Positions 47,001 to 55,145 of a stretch of 56,867 nucleotides of DNA are shown one piece after another. Made by a program: the position numbers and the translations under genes. The notes under the pieces are model-generated. The model was not told the DNA's origin. It worked only from the letters and a program-made list of their open reading frames with translations, and ran no database searches. Source of the DNA: an uncultured Bacteroidales bacterium (GTDB taxonomy: Bacteria > Bacteroidota > Bacteroidia > Bacteroidales > ML635J-15); contig CALJNE010000012.1 of NCBI GenBank assembly GCA_937982115.1, positions 1 to 56,867 of the forward strand, in the 5' to 3' direction. The first letter of the stretch is position 1. The number at the start of each line of letters is the position of its first letter.

Positions 47001-47629
47001 GATACCGAATAATCTTTATTTACAATGATATTAGCTTTGTGTTTAATTGAAAGCACTGCTTTATGTTCCTGTTCCAGAATTGCCCAACGAGTATCATCAG
47101 TAGCCTCTTTCCCCCTGCATGCCTGAGCTTTTTTTGTCTCGTGATATGTAAGATCAATAAAAATATTTAGATCGGATTTATCTACATTAATTGCATAAAG
47201 TCCGTCAATAATTAGCACTTTAATCTTAGAAAAATCAGTTATTAGTTCATCAATATCATCTGGCACCAGGTCTATACATGGCATACGAGAAACACGAGAA
47301 TTTAAGAAATCATCAACATTTTGGTTAAGTTTCTCCCAGTCAATTTCATTCAATCCGACAACATTCTCTATTCCATTTTCAATTCTCCACTTATTCCTGA
47401 TATGCGGATGAATTTTGTAATAATTATCCGAATGCAAAATTTTTGCAGGAATACCGTGTTTCTTGACAAGATCTTTTCCAATACAATGTGAGAGTTCGGA
47501 TTTACCACTACCCGATTCGCCCGATATACAGATGATTATTTTATCTTTTTCAATTTTTAAAACATGATTGATTATCTCTGTTGCAGCATTACGATGCTTT
47601 TCGGTAATTAAAAGTACATCTCCCAACAT
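46988..47629 (-). CDS. Uridine-kinase-like P-loop kinase
   Basis: A 213-residue P-loop protein. Walker A is CISGESGSGKSELSHCIG, followed by ILHSDNYYKIHP (the SDNYY motif of uridine kinases) and a Walker B-like LIIDGLYAI. After that come a Lid-like CRGKEATDDTRWAILEQEH. It resembles uridine kinase and phosphoribulokinase-type enzymes, but the acceptor-binding part differs. It is the first gene of the amylase operon and overlaps the GH13 gene by 13 bases, which suggests a sugar-related substrate, not proven. Confidence 0.78.
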   Translation of the reverse strand: MLGDVLLITEKHRNAATEIINHVLKIEKDKIIICISGESGSGKSELSHCIGKDLVKKHGIPAKILHSDNYYKIHPHIRNKWRIENGIENVVGLNEIDWEKLNQNVDDFLNSRVSRMPCIDLVPDDIDELITDFSKIKVLIIDGLYAINVDKSDLNIFIDLTYHETKKAQACRGKEATDDTRWAILEQEHKAVLSIKHKANIIVNKDYSVSCIK

Positions 47630-47778
47630 AATTTTTCTTTTTTAGCGAAAATAATAAAATTTTAGAAAATCGCCATTAAATTTTTGAAAATAAATTTAAT
47701 GTAAATCTAGTCCACTCTTGAATTTTGCAACAAGTCTAATAAAAAAACTAACTTTTAGCATGTAAAGAAATTAAAGTA

Positions 47779-47786
47779 TAATTTTG
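47779..47786 (+). promoter_or_regulatory. Possible -7 box for the alpha/beta hydrolase
   Basis: TAATTTTG lies 73 bases before the ATG at 47859. A full match to the box, but no -33 TTG at the right distance and a long leader. Confidence 0.3.
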
Positions 47787-47858
47787 AACTTTTAAACTAT
47801 TTTTTCTAATGTTTGAATAATTTTTTTAAGATATTTGTAAATAATAAAATTTAAAGCT

Positions 47859-49352
47859 ATGAAAAATAAATTACTATTGATTTTGATGTGCAGTTTTTTA
47901 ACAAGTTTATTGCTTGCACAAACCTATCAGGTAGGAAAAAGAACCATCACATTTCAGGATCCTGCTAGAAACAACCGCAACATTGAGACTGTAATTTTTT
48001 ATCCTGCACAAACAGCAGGAACAAATGTTCCGGTAGCAAGCGGTACTTTTCCTGCAATAGTATTTGGTCATGGATTTATTATGGCTGACGAAGCATTGTA
48101 TCAATATCTTTGGGATAATTTAGTTTCTGAAGGATACATTTGTCTTTTCCCTAAAACCGAAGGCGGAGCCCCGCCATTCAACACTCCAAAACATGAAGAA
48201 TTTGGAAAAGATTTAAGATTTTTGAATACAAAAATCAAAAGCGAAAACACAAATCCATCATCTGTATTTTATGGTAAGGTTAGCAACAAATCAATGATTA
48301 TGGGACATTCCATGGGAGGAAAAGCAACTTATATTGCTGCTGCGAACAACAATGATGTTACAGCAATTATTTCTCTTGCAGCTGCTATGAGCAATCCGCC
48401 ATGGCCATATACCAACAGCCACGGATACGATGCTTTAGGATTAAGTGTTCCAAACACACACGTACCAACCTTAGTGGTTGATGCACAATTTGATTGTGTG
48501 GTTCCGGAAAACGAAGGCCATATTGTAATTTATAACACATTGCCGTCAACAACATGCAAAACTTATGTAAACATCTTAGGTGGAGGACATTGCTATTTCG
48601 CCTCACAAGCAGGTAGCGGGATGATGGCATGCGAATCAGGAGAAGGTTCCTGCAGCGGAAATTTCACAATAACAAGAGCTCAACAAAATCAGATTGTACT
48701 CAACATTATTAAACCATTCATTAAGTATTATCTATACGATGATTATGCTTCAATGAATACATTTATTAATTATATAACAACTTCCTCTGCCGTAACCTCA
48801 CAACGCAGCTGCCAATTGCCTAATCCGCAAATTTCTCAAATTGATTATTATAATCAGGTTCAAAATATAACTGTACCTTATGGTACTCCGCAAAATACAG
48901 TAATTGCAATGCTGCCGCAAAGCATAACAATAAGTGATACTCACAATCAGTTACATCAGGTTAATTTATCATGGACAGTTCCGGGATACAATGCTTTTGT
49001 ACCTGCAAATTACAACGCCTACGGAACATTTTCATTACCGGTTGGAGTTGACCAAACAAATCCACCGACTTCCTTAACTGTAAATGCGATTATCACTGTT
49101 GACCAGCCAACAATCATTAATTTCAATTCAATAGAAAAATTGAATATCTATCCAAACCCCACTGATGGAATAATTTACTATGTAGCAGATTTTACAAACT
49201 CCAATAACATCATTCAAGTGTTAAATATTCAGGGTGAAATTTTGATGAGTTTTACTGCATCAGAAAAAGGACAATTTGATATAAAACACCTAAGTGAAGG
49301 TATTTACTTTTTAAAATTTGGGGATAAAACAATAAAACTTTTCAAGGAGTAG
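47859..49352 (+). CDS. T9SS-exported alpha/beta hydrolase
   Basis: A 497-residue secreted enzyme with signal peptide ending at LLAQ. The hydrolase part has an oxyanion region FGHGF, the nucleophile S151 in GHSMGGKA, an acid candidate D212 in VDAQFDCVVP and H244 in GGGHCYF. It belongs to the dienelactone hydrolase / chlorophyllase-like group of alpha/beta hydrolases, which includes esterases of polymers and lipids. The C-terminal 80 residues (IYPNPTDGIIYYV, LSEGIYFLKFGDKTIK) form a type A T9SS sorting domain, so the enzyme should be exported through the system encoded at 9698-15977. The natural ester substrate is not predictable. Confidence 0.88.
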   Translation: MKNKLLLILMCSFLTSLLLAQTYQVGKRTITFQDPARNNRNIETVIFYPAQTAGTNVPVASGTFPAIVFGHGFIMADEALYQYLWDNLVSEGYICLFPKTEGGAPPFNTPKHEEFGKDLRFLNTKIKSENTNPSSVFYGKVSNKSMIMGHSMGGKATYIAAANNNDVTAIISLAAAMSNPPWPYTNSHGYDALGLSVPNTHVPTLVVDAQFDCVVPENEGHIVIYNTLPSTTCKTYVNILGGGHCYFASQAGSGMMACESGEGSCSGNFTITRAQQNQIVLNIIKPFIKYYLYDDYASMNTFINYITTSSAVTSQRSCQLPNPQISQIDYYNQVQNITVPYGTPQNTVIAMLPQSITISDTHNQLHQVNLSWTVPGYNAFVPANYNAYGTFSLPVGVDQTNPPTSLTVNAIITVDQPTIINFNSIEKLNIYPNPTDGIIYYVADFTNSNNIIQVLNIQGEILMSFTASEKGQFDIKHLSEGIYFLKFGDKTIKLFKE

Positions 49353-49376
49353 TAAATTTTAGTTAATTAAGTCATC

Positions 49377-49407
49377 AAAAAAACCGAAGCAAAACTTCGG
49401 TTTTTTT
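49377..49407. terminator. Bidirectional terminator
   Basis: AAAAAAA, stem CCGAAG / CTTCGG, loop CAAAA, then seven T. It lies between the hydrolase gene and the convergent lipoprotein gene. Confidence 0.85.
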
Positions 49408-49427
49408 ATTACTCATTGAAAAAGAAG

Positions 49428-49856
49428 CTATTTAATTTTTGCCAATCTTGCTTTAACAGTAGTTTTTGATGTTTGGAAAAGTATTGGAAATCCGGTAATT
49501 TTAGTTTCGTACTGAGGATAAAAAACTACATCGTAGCCCGGATTCTTCTCCATCAAATCAAAAAGTGCATAAGCTTGAGATCCTCCCATAGGTAAATTTC
49601 CAATAATAGGAATTGACAAAGTGGCAGACTCAATTGTTCCTATTTCGCGTTTGAATAATCTAGTCCAGTCAACTCCTAAGATTCGAGTTTCAGTTCCTTC
49701 GCCTGTCAACTGCTGGGAAAATTCAAAATCAGATTTTTCAAATTCCACATAATTGTTAGGTGTTTTCATAGTTTTACTTGTGTAAGAACAAGAAGAAAAC
49801 ACAAATGCTAAACTTATTGCCATGGCAATAACAATAACAAAACTCAATTTTTTCAT
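49428..49856 (-). CDS. Small lipoprotein, unknown
   Basis: A 142-residue lipoprotein (lipobox FSSC, Cys23). The mature part begins SYTSKTMKTPNNYVEF, and has RILGVDWTRLFKREIGTIE and a final beta region with PGYDVVFYPQYETKI. The layout with a GYDVV-type strand resembles TRL-like small lipoproteins of Bacteroidota, but I am not sure. No catalytic residues are seen. It has a -7 box about 29 bases upstream on the minus strand and is probably monocistronic. Confidence 0.65.
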   Translation of the reverse strand: MKKLSFVIVIAMAISLAFVFSSCSYTSKTMKTPNNYVEFEKSDFEFSQQLTGEGTETRILGVDWTRLFKREIGTIESATLSIPIIGNLPMGGSQAYALFDLMEKNPGYDVVFYPQYETKITGFPILFQTSKTTVKARLAKIK

Positions 49857-49884
49857 AACTATATTTTTTATGGTTTAACAAAGA

Positions 49885-49892
49885 CAAATGTA
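49885..49892 (-). promoter_or_regulatory. Possible -7 box for the small lipoprotein
   Basis: Minus-strand TACATTTG, a match to TAnnTTTG, 28 bases before the ATG at 49856. No correctly spaced TTG. Confidence 0.35.
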
Positions 49893-49967
49893 ATAAATAT
49901 TTCTAAATGCGATAAAATATTTATTAACAAAATAAAATCAAACATTTTTAATGTTATTAAAATAGAA

Positions 49968-49975
49968 TATCTTTG
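49968..49975 (+). promoter_or_regulatory. Possible -7 box for ldcA
   Basis: TATCTTTG, a match to TAnnTTTG, 18 bases before the ATG at 49994. No clear -33 TTG. Confidence 0.35.
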
Positions 49976-49993
49976 AAAATAAATTAAAGAAAA

Positions 49994-50893
49994 ATGATCA
50001 TTCCGCAATATTTAAAAAAAGATTCAAAAATTGCAATAGTAAGCCCTGCAGGTAAAATCAGAAAAGAATTTGTAAGCGATGCAGTTGAATTAATTAAGAA
50101 CAAAGGTTTTATTCCTGTTGTTTTTCCGTCTTGTTTTAATGAATATTTTCAAGCTGCCGGTAAAGATGAAGAAAGACTTGCCGACCTTCAAAATGCTTTT
50201 GATTCACAAGAAATTGATGCTATTTTATGTTCCAGAGGAGGTTACGGAGTGATACGAATTTTAGGAAAATTAGATTTTACCGGATTTATTCAAAAACCTA
50301 AATGGCTTATAGGATTTAGCGACATCACAAATCTACACCTTGCACTAAATAAAATCGGAATACAAAGCATTCATGCACAAATGGCAAAAGCAATTCATGA
50401 AAATCCTGATTCTAAAGCCGTAACAGAGATATTCGAAATTCTAAAAGGTAATTTACCGGAATATCAAATTGAACCACATCCTTTTAATCGTAAAGGCACA
50501 TGCACAGGAGAAATTGTCGGAGGAAATCTTTCAATCATTTATAGCCTTCAATCCACAGCTTTTGAAATTGACACTAACAATAAAATCTTGTTTATCGAAG
50601 ATTTAAACGAATACTTATATCATATTGACAGGATGATGATTAACCTGAAACTATCCGGGAAATTAAAAAATCTGAAAGGTCTTATCGTTGGTGCTTTCAC
50701 AGAAATTAAAGATAATGAAACTCCTTTTGGTAAATCGGTTTATGAAATTATTTCGGAACACGTACAAGAATATGATTTTCCTTTGTGCTATAATTTTCCG
50801 GTTGGTCATATTGACAATAATTTACCAGTAATCGAGGGAGCAACAGCAAAACTATGTGTTAATGAAGATTCGGTTAATCTGAAATTTATTTAG
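49994..50893 (+). CDS. ldcA: LD-carboxypeptidase (muramoyltetrapeptide carboxypeptidase)
   Basis: An S66-family serine peptidase that removes the terminal D-Ala from murein tetrapeptides during cell-wall recycling. The serine is S109 in IGFSDITNLH, the acid E202 in LFIEDLNEYLYHIDRM and the histidine H272 in PVGHIDNNLP. The opening IAIVSPAGKI and SRGGYGVIR are typical. No signal peptide is visible, so it acts in the cytoplasm. At 299 residues it has the usual length. Its stop overlaps the end of the convergent minus-strand gene by eight bases. Confidence 0.93.
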   Translation: MIIPQYLKKDSKIAIVSPAGKIRKEFVSDAVELIKNKGFIPVVFPSCFNEYFQAAGKDEERLADLQNAFDSQEIDAILCSRGGYGVIRILGKLDFTGFIQKPKWLIGFSDITNLHLALNKIGIQSIHAQMAKAIHENPDSKAVTEIFEILKGNLPEYQIEPHPFNRKGTCTGEIVGGNLSIIYSLQSTAFEIDTNNKILFIEDLNEYLYHIDRMMINLKLSGKLKNLKGLIVGAFTEIKDNETPFGKSVYEIISEHVQEYDFPLCYNFPVGHIDNNLPVIEGATAKLCVNEDSVNLKFI

Positions 50894-51284
50894 TTAAGAA
50901 AGCAGAATTTAATTCAATCAGGAATTTTTGTGCTTCTGCCTCATCAATAAAATGCTTTATTTCAGAAACGACAATTTCTCCATTTTTTAAAACTACCGTG
51001 AATTTATTTTCAGTTTTCAAAATTGAAAACTCCATTGTTTCGGAAATATTAAGTTTATATCCATAAGGAATAAAGCCAAAAAAATAAGATAAATATGTAA
51101 TTGTTTTCGTATCAAAATTCACTTTTGTAGCTGTATGAGTAAACGAAAGAAATGCTCCTACTATAAAAGTAGTAATTCCAACCCATGTATAAAAAGAAAT
51201 AATAATTCCGGCAACAAAAATAAGGATACCAATAATACGGCCGCTATTACCGAAAATGTAATTTAGTTTATTTTTTAACGTCAT
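50886..51284 (-). CDS. Small two-helix membrane protein, unknown
   Basis: A 132-residue protein when started at ATG 51284. It has two adjacent membrane segments (about residues 15-32 and 37-52: RIIGILIFVAGIIISFYTWV and GITTFIVGAFLSF) and a C-terminal soluble part with KVNFDTKTITYLSYFFGFIP and a final helix. The arrangement of a two-helix hairpin then a beta domain is similar to the protein at 23978. I reject the longer frame from 51356 because its first 24 residues look like translated intergenic sequence. Function unknown. Confidence 0.65.
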   Translation of the reverse strand: MTLKNKLNYIFGNSGRIIGILIFVAGIIISFYTWVGITTFIVGAFLSFTHTATKVNFDTKTITYLSYFFGFIPYGYKLNISETMEFSILKTENKFTVVLKNGEIVVSEIKHFIDEAEAQKFLIELNSAFLTK

Positions 51285-51298
51285 AATTTTGTTTTTTG

Positions 51299-51328
51299 CA
51301 AATGTAAATGAAATTTTTGAAATCAAAA
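51299..51328 (-). promoter_or_regulatory. Possible promoter of the 50886 gene
   Basis: Minus-strand TTTTG (51328-51324) and TACATTTG (51306-51299), separated by 17 bases, a little under the usual 19-21. The -7 box ends 15 bases before the ATG. Confidence 0.35.
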
Positions 51329-51480
51329 TCCAGCAGAAAAAATTATGAAAAATCATAAATTGTCTCGTCCCAAAATAATTTTACACTAAAAAAGTGAAAA
51401 ACAATTTTGAAATTCTCCTCAATATATCAATATATCATCATTTTACAGTGGGTTTTGTCAGAAAATGGAATAAAAGATAA

Positions 51481-51512
51481 TAGTAACAGCCCAAAGCTGC
51501 GGGGCGTTACTA
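51481..51512. terminator. Hairpin just after the FecR-like gene
   Basis: TAGTAAC then, after one unpaired A, GCCC pairs with GGGC and GTTACTA, an 11-base stem with a 9-base loop, unusually GC-rich for this region. It lies seven bases after the stop of the minus-strand gene at 51519. On the minus strand it is followed by an A/T-rich stretch with a short T run, so a terminator is likely but not classical. Confidence 0.5.
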
Positions 51513-51518
51513 AAATTC

Positions 51519-52304
51519 CTATTTATACATTGGATAAAAGTTATTATCAATAAAAAATCTTATAATTTCTATCTTTGCGTAATCGGGTGAATATTTTTGT
51601 TTGTATTCTGCAATAGTTTTGTTGCATTTTTCAAGTGTTGCATCATCAGCAAAAGTAAAAGTTCTTAAAACAGTGCCTTGCTGTGGATGGTCAATATCGT
51701 GATAAACTGTCCAGGCATAAACTGTTCCTTTTTTATATAGTGCAGGGTCGTATTTGAGCAGATATATACTATCATTGGTTCTGTAATTTAATTTCAACTC
51801 CCAGCTTTCTGTGTCATATACTTTAAAATAATAGTATTTTTGACGTGGATTATTCCATTCAAAAGAAATTTCATCTCCGATTAAAACTGCTTCATCAAAA
51901 GGATTTTTTAGAATATCACCAACAGCACGATAAACACCACCGCTTTTTCTGGTTTTTTGATTTTCGTCAATCATGTTTTTTGCAATGTATTCGAAAAATT
52001 CCTCCGTTAAATTTGAACTACCAACATTTTTATAAATTTTGTTCAAATCCTCAACGGAATAATTTCCGGGATTGCTAATTCCGACAGGAACTTCTTTTTT
52101 GTTTACCAATACAACATAGGAATTTTCCGGAATTTTAAGTATTGATTTCGGTGACAAATAAATATCTCTCTTAATTTCAATCTCTTTGTTTTTTTCTACA
52201 ATTTTTGGTTTACCCGAAAAATAAAACACCCTGTATTCACTATCCTGACTAAAAACAGAAAAATAAATAATAAATACGCCGAGGCTTAAAACTACTTTTT
52301 TCAT
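51519..52304 (-). CDS. FecR-like secreted protein
   Basis: A 261-residue protein with a signal peptide (MKKVVLSLGVFIIYFSVFSQ). Its N-terminal region, from YRVFYFSGKPKIV to PKSILKIPENSYVVLVNK, then VPVGISNPGNYSVEDL, looks like a FecR-type beta domain (initial strand, threshold loop, then a pG-y ending). An Ig-like part with ISFEWNNPRQKYYYFKVYD follows near residues 150-230 and a helical tail ends the protein. FecR-type domains often pair with CHASE2 proteins, and one is encoded in this cluster. I chose ATG 52304 because the 16 residues upstream precede the signal peptide. The link to FecR is by resemblance. Confidence 0.7.
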   Translation of the reverse strand: MKKVVLSLGVFIIYFSVFSQDSEYRVFYFSGKPKIVEKNKEIEIKRDIYLSPKSILKIPENSYVVLVNKKEVPVGISNPGNYSVEDLNKIYKNVGSSNLTEEFFEYIAKNMIDENQKTRKSGGVYRAVGDILKNPFDEAVLIGDEISFEWNNPRQKYYYFKVYDTESWELKLNYRTNDSIYLLKYDPALYKKGTVYAWTVYHDIDHPQQGTVLRTFTFADDATLEKCNKTIAEYKQKYSPDYAKIEIIRFFIDNNFYPMYK

Positions 52305-52332
52305 GTTCAAAAAATTTAATACTGATTTAATA

Positions 52333-52340
52333 CAAATATA
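52333..52340 (-). promoter_or_regulatory. Possible -7 box for the FecR-like gene
   Basis: Minus-strand TATATTTG, a match to TAnnTTTG, 28 bases before the ATG at 52304, in the 76-base gap after the transglutaminase gene. It may allow separate expression. Confidence 0.35.
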
Positions 52341-52380
52341 GCATTTTTTCAAACAAAAACGATGCCGAACAGTAAATTTT

Positions 52381-53835
52381 TTAATTTTTAAGAAAATCTT
52401 TCACAATTGCTCGTCGTGAAAAAACATTCCACATAGTTTGAACTGCTCTATCTTTTTGCAAAAAAGCATTAAATTTAAAAGCAGTATCTTTTGACAAAGC
52501 ATAAACAAGACTATCAAGACTATCATAATCTAAAAACAGCTTATTAAAATCAATTACATCATCAAATTTTTTATCAGATTCGCAGGATTTTAAAAAAGTG
52601 AAAAATATTTTTGAAAATTCATCAAAGGAATATTCTTGTTTTGAATCAATCTTTAAAGAATCAAAAACATAACTCATTTTTAGTTCAATTAAACTGTATA
52701 AAAAATTTATCTCATAAGGCATTCTGAAATGAATATCCTTACGATTGGATTTTTGAATTTTCAGTTTTTCGACATTATATCCAACCAGCATAATCTCATT
52801 TTGATTGCCAAAACCATAAACCAAAGGATTGATAAAATAATAAATCCTGATTCCGCCATGATTCTTCGAAACTTTTATTCTTCCTATCCATTCGGGATTT
52901 TTAAAAACAGCATTTTCAGCATCAAAATTTTCAATATTATATTTTTCGTCGCCTAAAGTAATTTCACCTTTTCCCGTAATTGAAGCAATTGCAAGAGGAA
53001 TTTCAATATTTCCGGTGTAATTATCGGGCAATTCCAATTCGAGCAGTGCAAAGTTTTTTGTCAATCCAACATTAAAAAGACAGGTAATTTTTGCTTTCGG
53101 AGGAAGATATAAATACATTTTAATATTTCTTAATTCTTTTGGATAATCAGTGTAAAAAACGACGTTGTCATCTTTTGTGTAATAAAGACTTGCCATAGAA
53201 GCAGAATAACAATTTGCAAATTTCAAATCAGATTCGGTGAGGACGGGATTAATTGGATTTGTTATCAATTTCGGATTATTACATAATTCATCATAGGAAG
53301 CTATTTCTCCACGTTCATTAAAATAATATACTCCATAATCAACATCGAGCATTTTCCATTTGCCGTCGGTAAAAACTTCACTTACCACATGTCCGTTTAA
53401 TCCTAAGGCTCTTGCATCAAATCCTAAATCTTTCAAAATATTTGTTAATACCGAAGCACGAAATCCACATAATCCACCTCCCAGAGAATTTACCATTAAA
53501 TATGGAGAATATGCCCATGTATGTTTTGTTATTAAGTCATCATGCCACGTATAATCCCGTACAAACTTAAAGGCTTTCATTTCCATCGGTTCGCCATCAA
53601 ATTCCGAAGGCATGCTTTTTACAAAACTCAAAATATTCCCATTATCCGACAAATCTAATCCATTTACTACCATTTTAAACTTTGACGCCTCGTCTCCGAT
53701 ATTTTCGATTTCTACTATTCTTTCCTCATTTTGTTCGAAGTTTATTGAAAATTTAACCGATTTCTCATCTTTCTTGCAAGAAGAAAGAAACAAAACACAA
53801 ATAAGAAAGATTCCGCTGCATTTTAAAATTCTCAT
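52381..53835 (-). CDS. Transglutaminase-like lipoprotein
   Basis: A 484-residue lipoprotein (lipobox LFLSSC, Cys20). After a short beta domain, residues about 85-170 form a transglutaminase-like core with C123 in GGGLCGFRASVLTNIL, H149 in LGLNGHVVSEVF and D164 in WKMLDVDYGVYYF, the papain-type triad. The rest is beta-rich and unassigned, with a helical end. Such proteins can be peptidases or protein cross-linkers acting in the periplasm, or binding modules. The order Cys-His-Asp is intact, so activity is possible. It starts seven bases after the CHASE2 gene stop and is probably co-transcribed with it. Confidence 0.82.
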   Translation of the reverse strand: MRILKCSGIFLICVLFLSSCKKDEKSVKFSINFEQNEERIVEIENIGDEASKFKMVVNGLDLSDNGNILSFVKSMPSEFDGEPMEMKAFKFVRDYTWHDDLITKHTWAYSPYLMVNSLGGGLCGFRASVLTNILKDLGFDARALGLNGHVVSEVFTDGKWKMLDVDYGVYYFNERGEIASYDELCNNPKLITNPINPVLTESDLKFANCYSASMASLYYTKDDNVVFYTDYPKELRNIKMYLYLPPKAKITCLFNVGLTKNFALLELELPDNYTGNIEIPLAIASITGKGEITLGDEKYNIENFDAENAVFKNPEWIGRIKVSKNHGGIRIYYFINPLVYGFGNQNEIMLVGYNVEKLKIQKSNRKDIHFRMPYEINFLYSLIELKMSYVFDSLKIDSKQEYSFDEFSKIFFTFLKSCESDKKFDDVIDFNKLFLDYDSLDSLVYALSKDTAFKFNAFLQKDRAVQTMWNVFSRRAIVKDFLKN

Positions 53836-53842
53836 AGAAAAA

Positions 53843-55126
53843 TCATTTATTAGAATTTCTTTTAAAGATTCTAAAAATTTTTCTCAGTACTTGCTTTCTG
53901 TCCTCTTTAGTGTATTTGAATTTTTGAGTCAGATATGTATCAACTTTAAACAGTTCCATTGTTTCTTCGTAAAGGTATAGTACATCAATACATAAAACCA
54001 ATGCTAATACGGTTGGGAGCATATCAAACTTTATGAGGAATTTTGAAATTAGGTAAAAACTAATCCATAAAACCACCACAATCAATAAAAATTGTATCGG
54101 TTTACTTAGAATATCAAAATATTTTTCGCCGTTAACATAATAATACACCAGCCACATTATAAACAACTGAAGAATAATGAATGCGATTAGGTAATTCAGC
54201 CATATCGGAACTTTTTCCAGAAATACGCCGGAAAGTATCATACTGATAATGTGAGCATGTACTTCAATTCCTTTTGCATCCGGATAACCATATTCTGATT
54301 TTTGTTGAGGCGTAAAAAAGGCATCAAGTGTATCGGCTGGTGCCCCTACAAACATTCTTACATAGCCGAGCAATACGATTTTATCTTTAAGCATAGTTAA
54401 ATTTTCGTTAGAATCCGAAATTTCCTCGTAATCAAAAATTATGAATGGCATACGACCGCCTCTGTAATTTATCAGTTCTGTTTGATTTTTCCGTTGAGCA
54501 TATTTAAGAAAAATGTCTTTGTCGTATTTACTAATAATTTCCATTGCAAAGGAATTTACAATAGTATCGTTATATCGTATGAATTTGTCGAATTCCCTAA
54601 CAATGCGTGGATACAAAATCATTTCAAGATGGCCTGCAGAATGGTCTCCAAAAAATTCATCAGACTTTATAATTCCCACCGGCTTATCATCTTCGTATTT
54701 TCCGAAAGCTCCCAGGACTATGTTATCTCCGGAATTTAATGCCTGTCGCAAATAAAAATCTTCGGGGTCTTTGCGTTCAGCAAAAACAGCATCAATTCCA
54801 ATAACTCTGGGTTCAAACTTTTGAATTTTAAATATCAAATCTGCAATTTCTTTACGATTTAAATTTCCGATATTTACAATATAAATATTTGTATCAGTAG
54901 GTTCTTCGGGCTGGAACTCACTAAAGTAAAGGTCGGTAAAGTCAAAATTATCAATAAACTCATCAAGAGGGTTGAAAAAATCCATGGAGTCAATGATTGC
55001 CCAGAATAAAAACACGGACAATCCCGTAAATATGTTTATTATCAATGCATCCCAGAATACTGTATATTTTTTTTCTCCTGGTAATTTCTCTTTTTTTTCG
55101 GACTGAAAAATAAAATTAAAAAACAT
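53843..55126 (-). CDS. CHASE2-domain membrane protein without output domain
   Basis: A 427-residue protein with one membrane segment (about 28-48), a periplasmic CHASE2 sensory domain (about 60-305), then three membrane helices (about 307-330, 343-365, 366-385) and a short cytoplasmic tail rich in Lys and Arg. CHASE2 marks: FEPRVIGIDAVFAERKDPED, LRQALNSGDNIVLGAF, LKDKIVLLGYVRMF, DAFFTPQ and KGIEVHAHIISMILSG. In most CHASE2 proteins a kinase or cyclase follows the third helix; here nothing follows but 40 residues. It lies 19 bases after the channel gene and seven before the transglutaminase gene. Confidence 0.87.
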   Translation of the reverse strand: MFFNFIFQSEKKEKLPGEKKYTVFWDALIINIFTGLSVFLFWAIIDSMDFFNPLDEFIDNFDFTDLYFSEFQPEEPTDTNIYIVNIGNLNRKEIADLIFKIQKFEPRVIGIDAVFAERKDPEDFYLRQALNSGDNIVLGAFGKYEDDKPVGIIKSDEFFGDHSAGHLEMILYPRIVREFDKFIRYNDTIVNSFAMEIISKYDKDIFLKYAQRKNQTELINYRGGRMPFIIFDYEEISDSNENLTMLKDKIVLLGYVRMFVGAPADTLDAFFTPQQKSEYGYPDAKGIEVHAHIISMILSGVFLEKVPIWLNYLIAFIILQLFIMWLVYYYVNGEKYFDILSKPIQFLLIVVVLWISFYLISKFLIKFDMLPTVLALVLCIDVLYLYEETMELFKVDTYLTQKFKYTKEDRKQVLRKIFRIFKRNSNK

Positions 55127-55145
55127 GGTATCAATTTTTATTAAT

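Noticed and set aside
51285-51356. 24-residue N-terminal extension of the 50886 gene
   Set aside because: It overlaps promoter-like sequence and resembles translated non-coding DNA.
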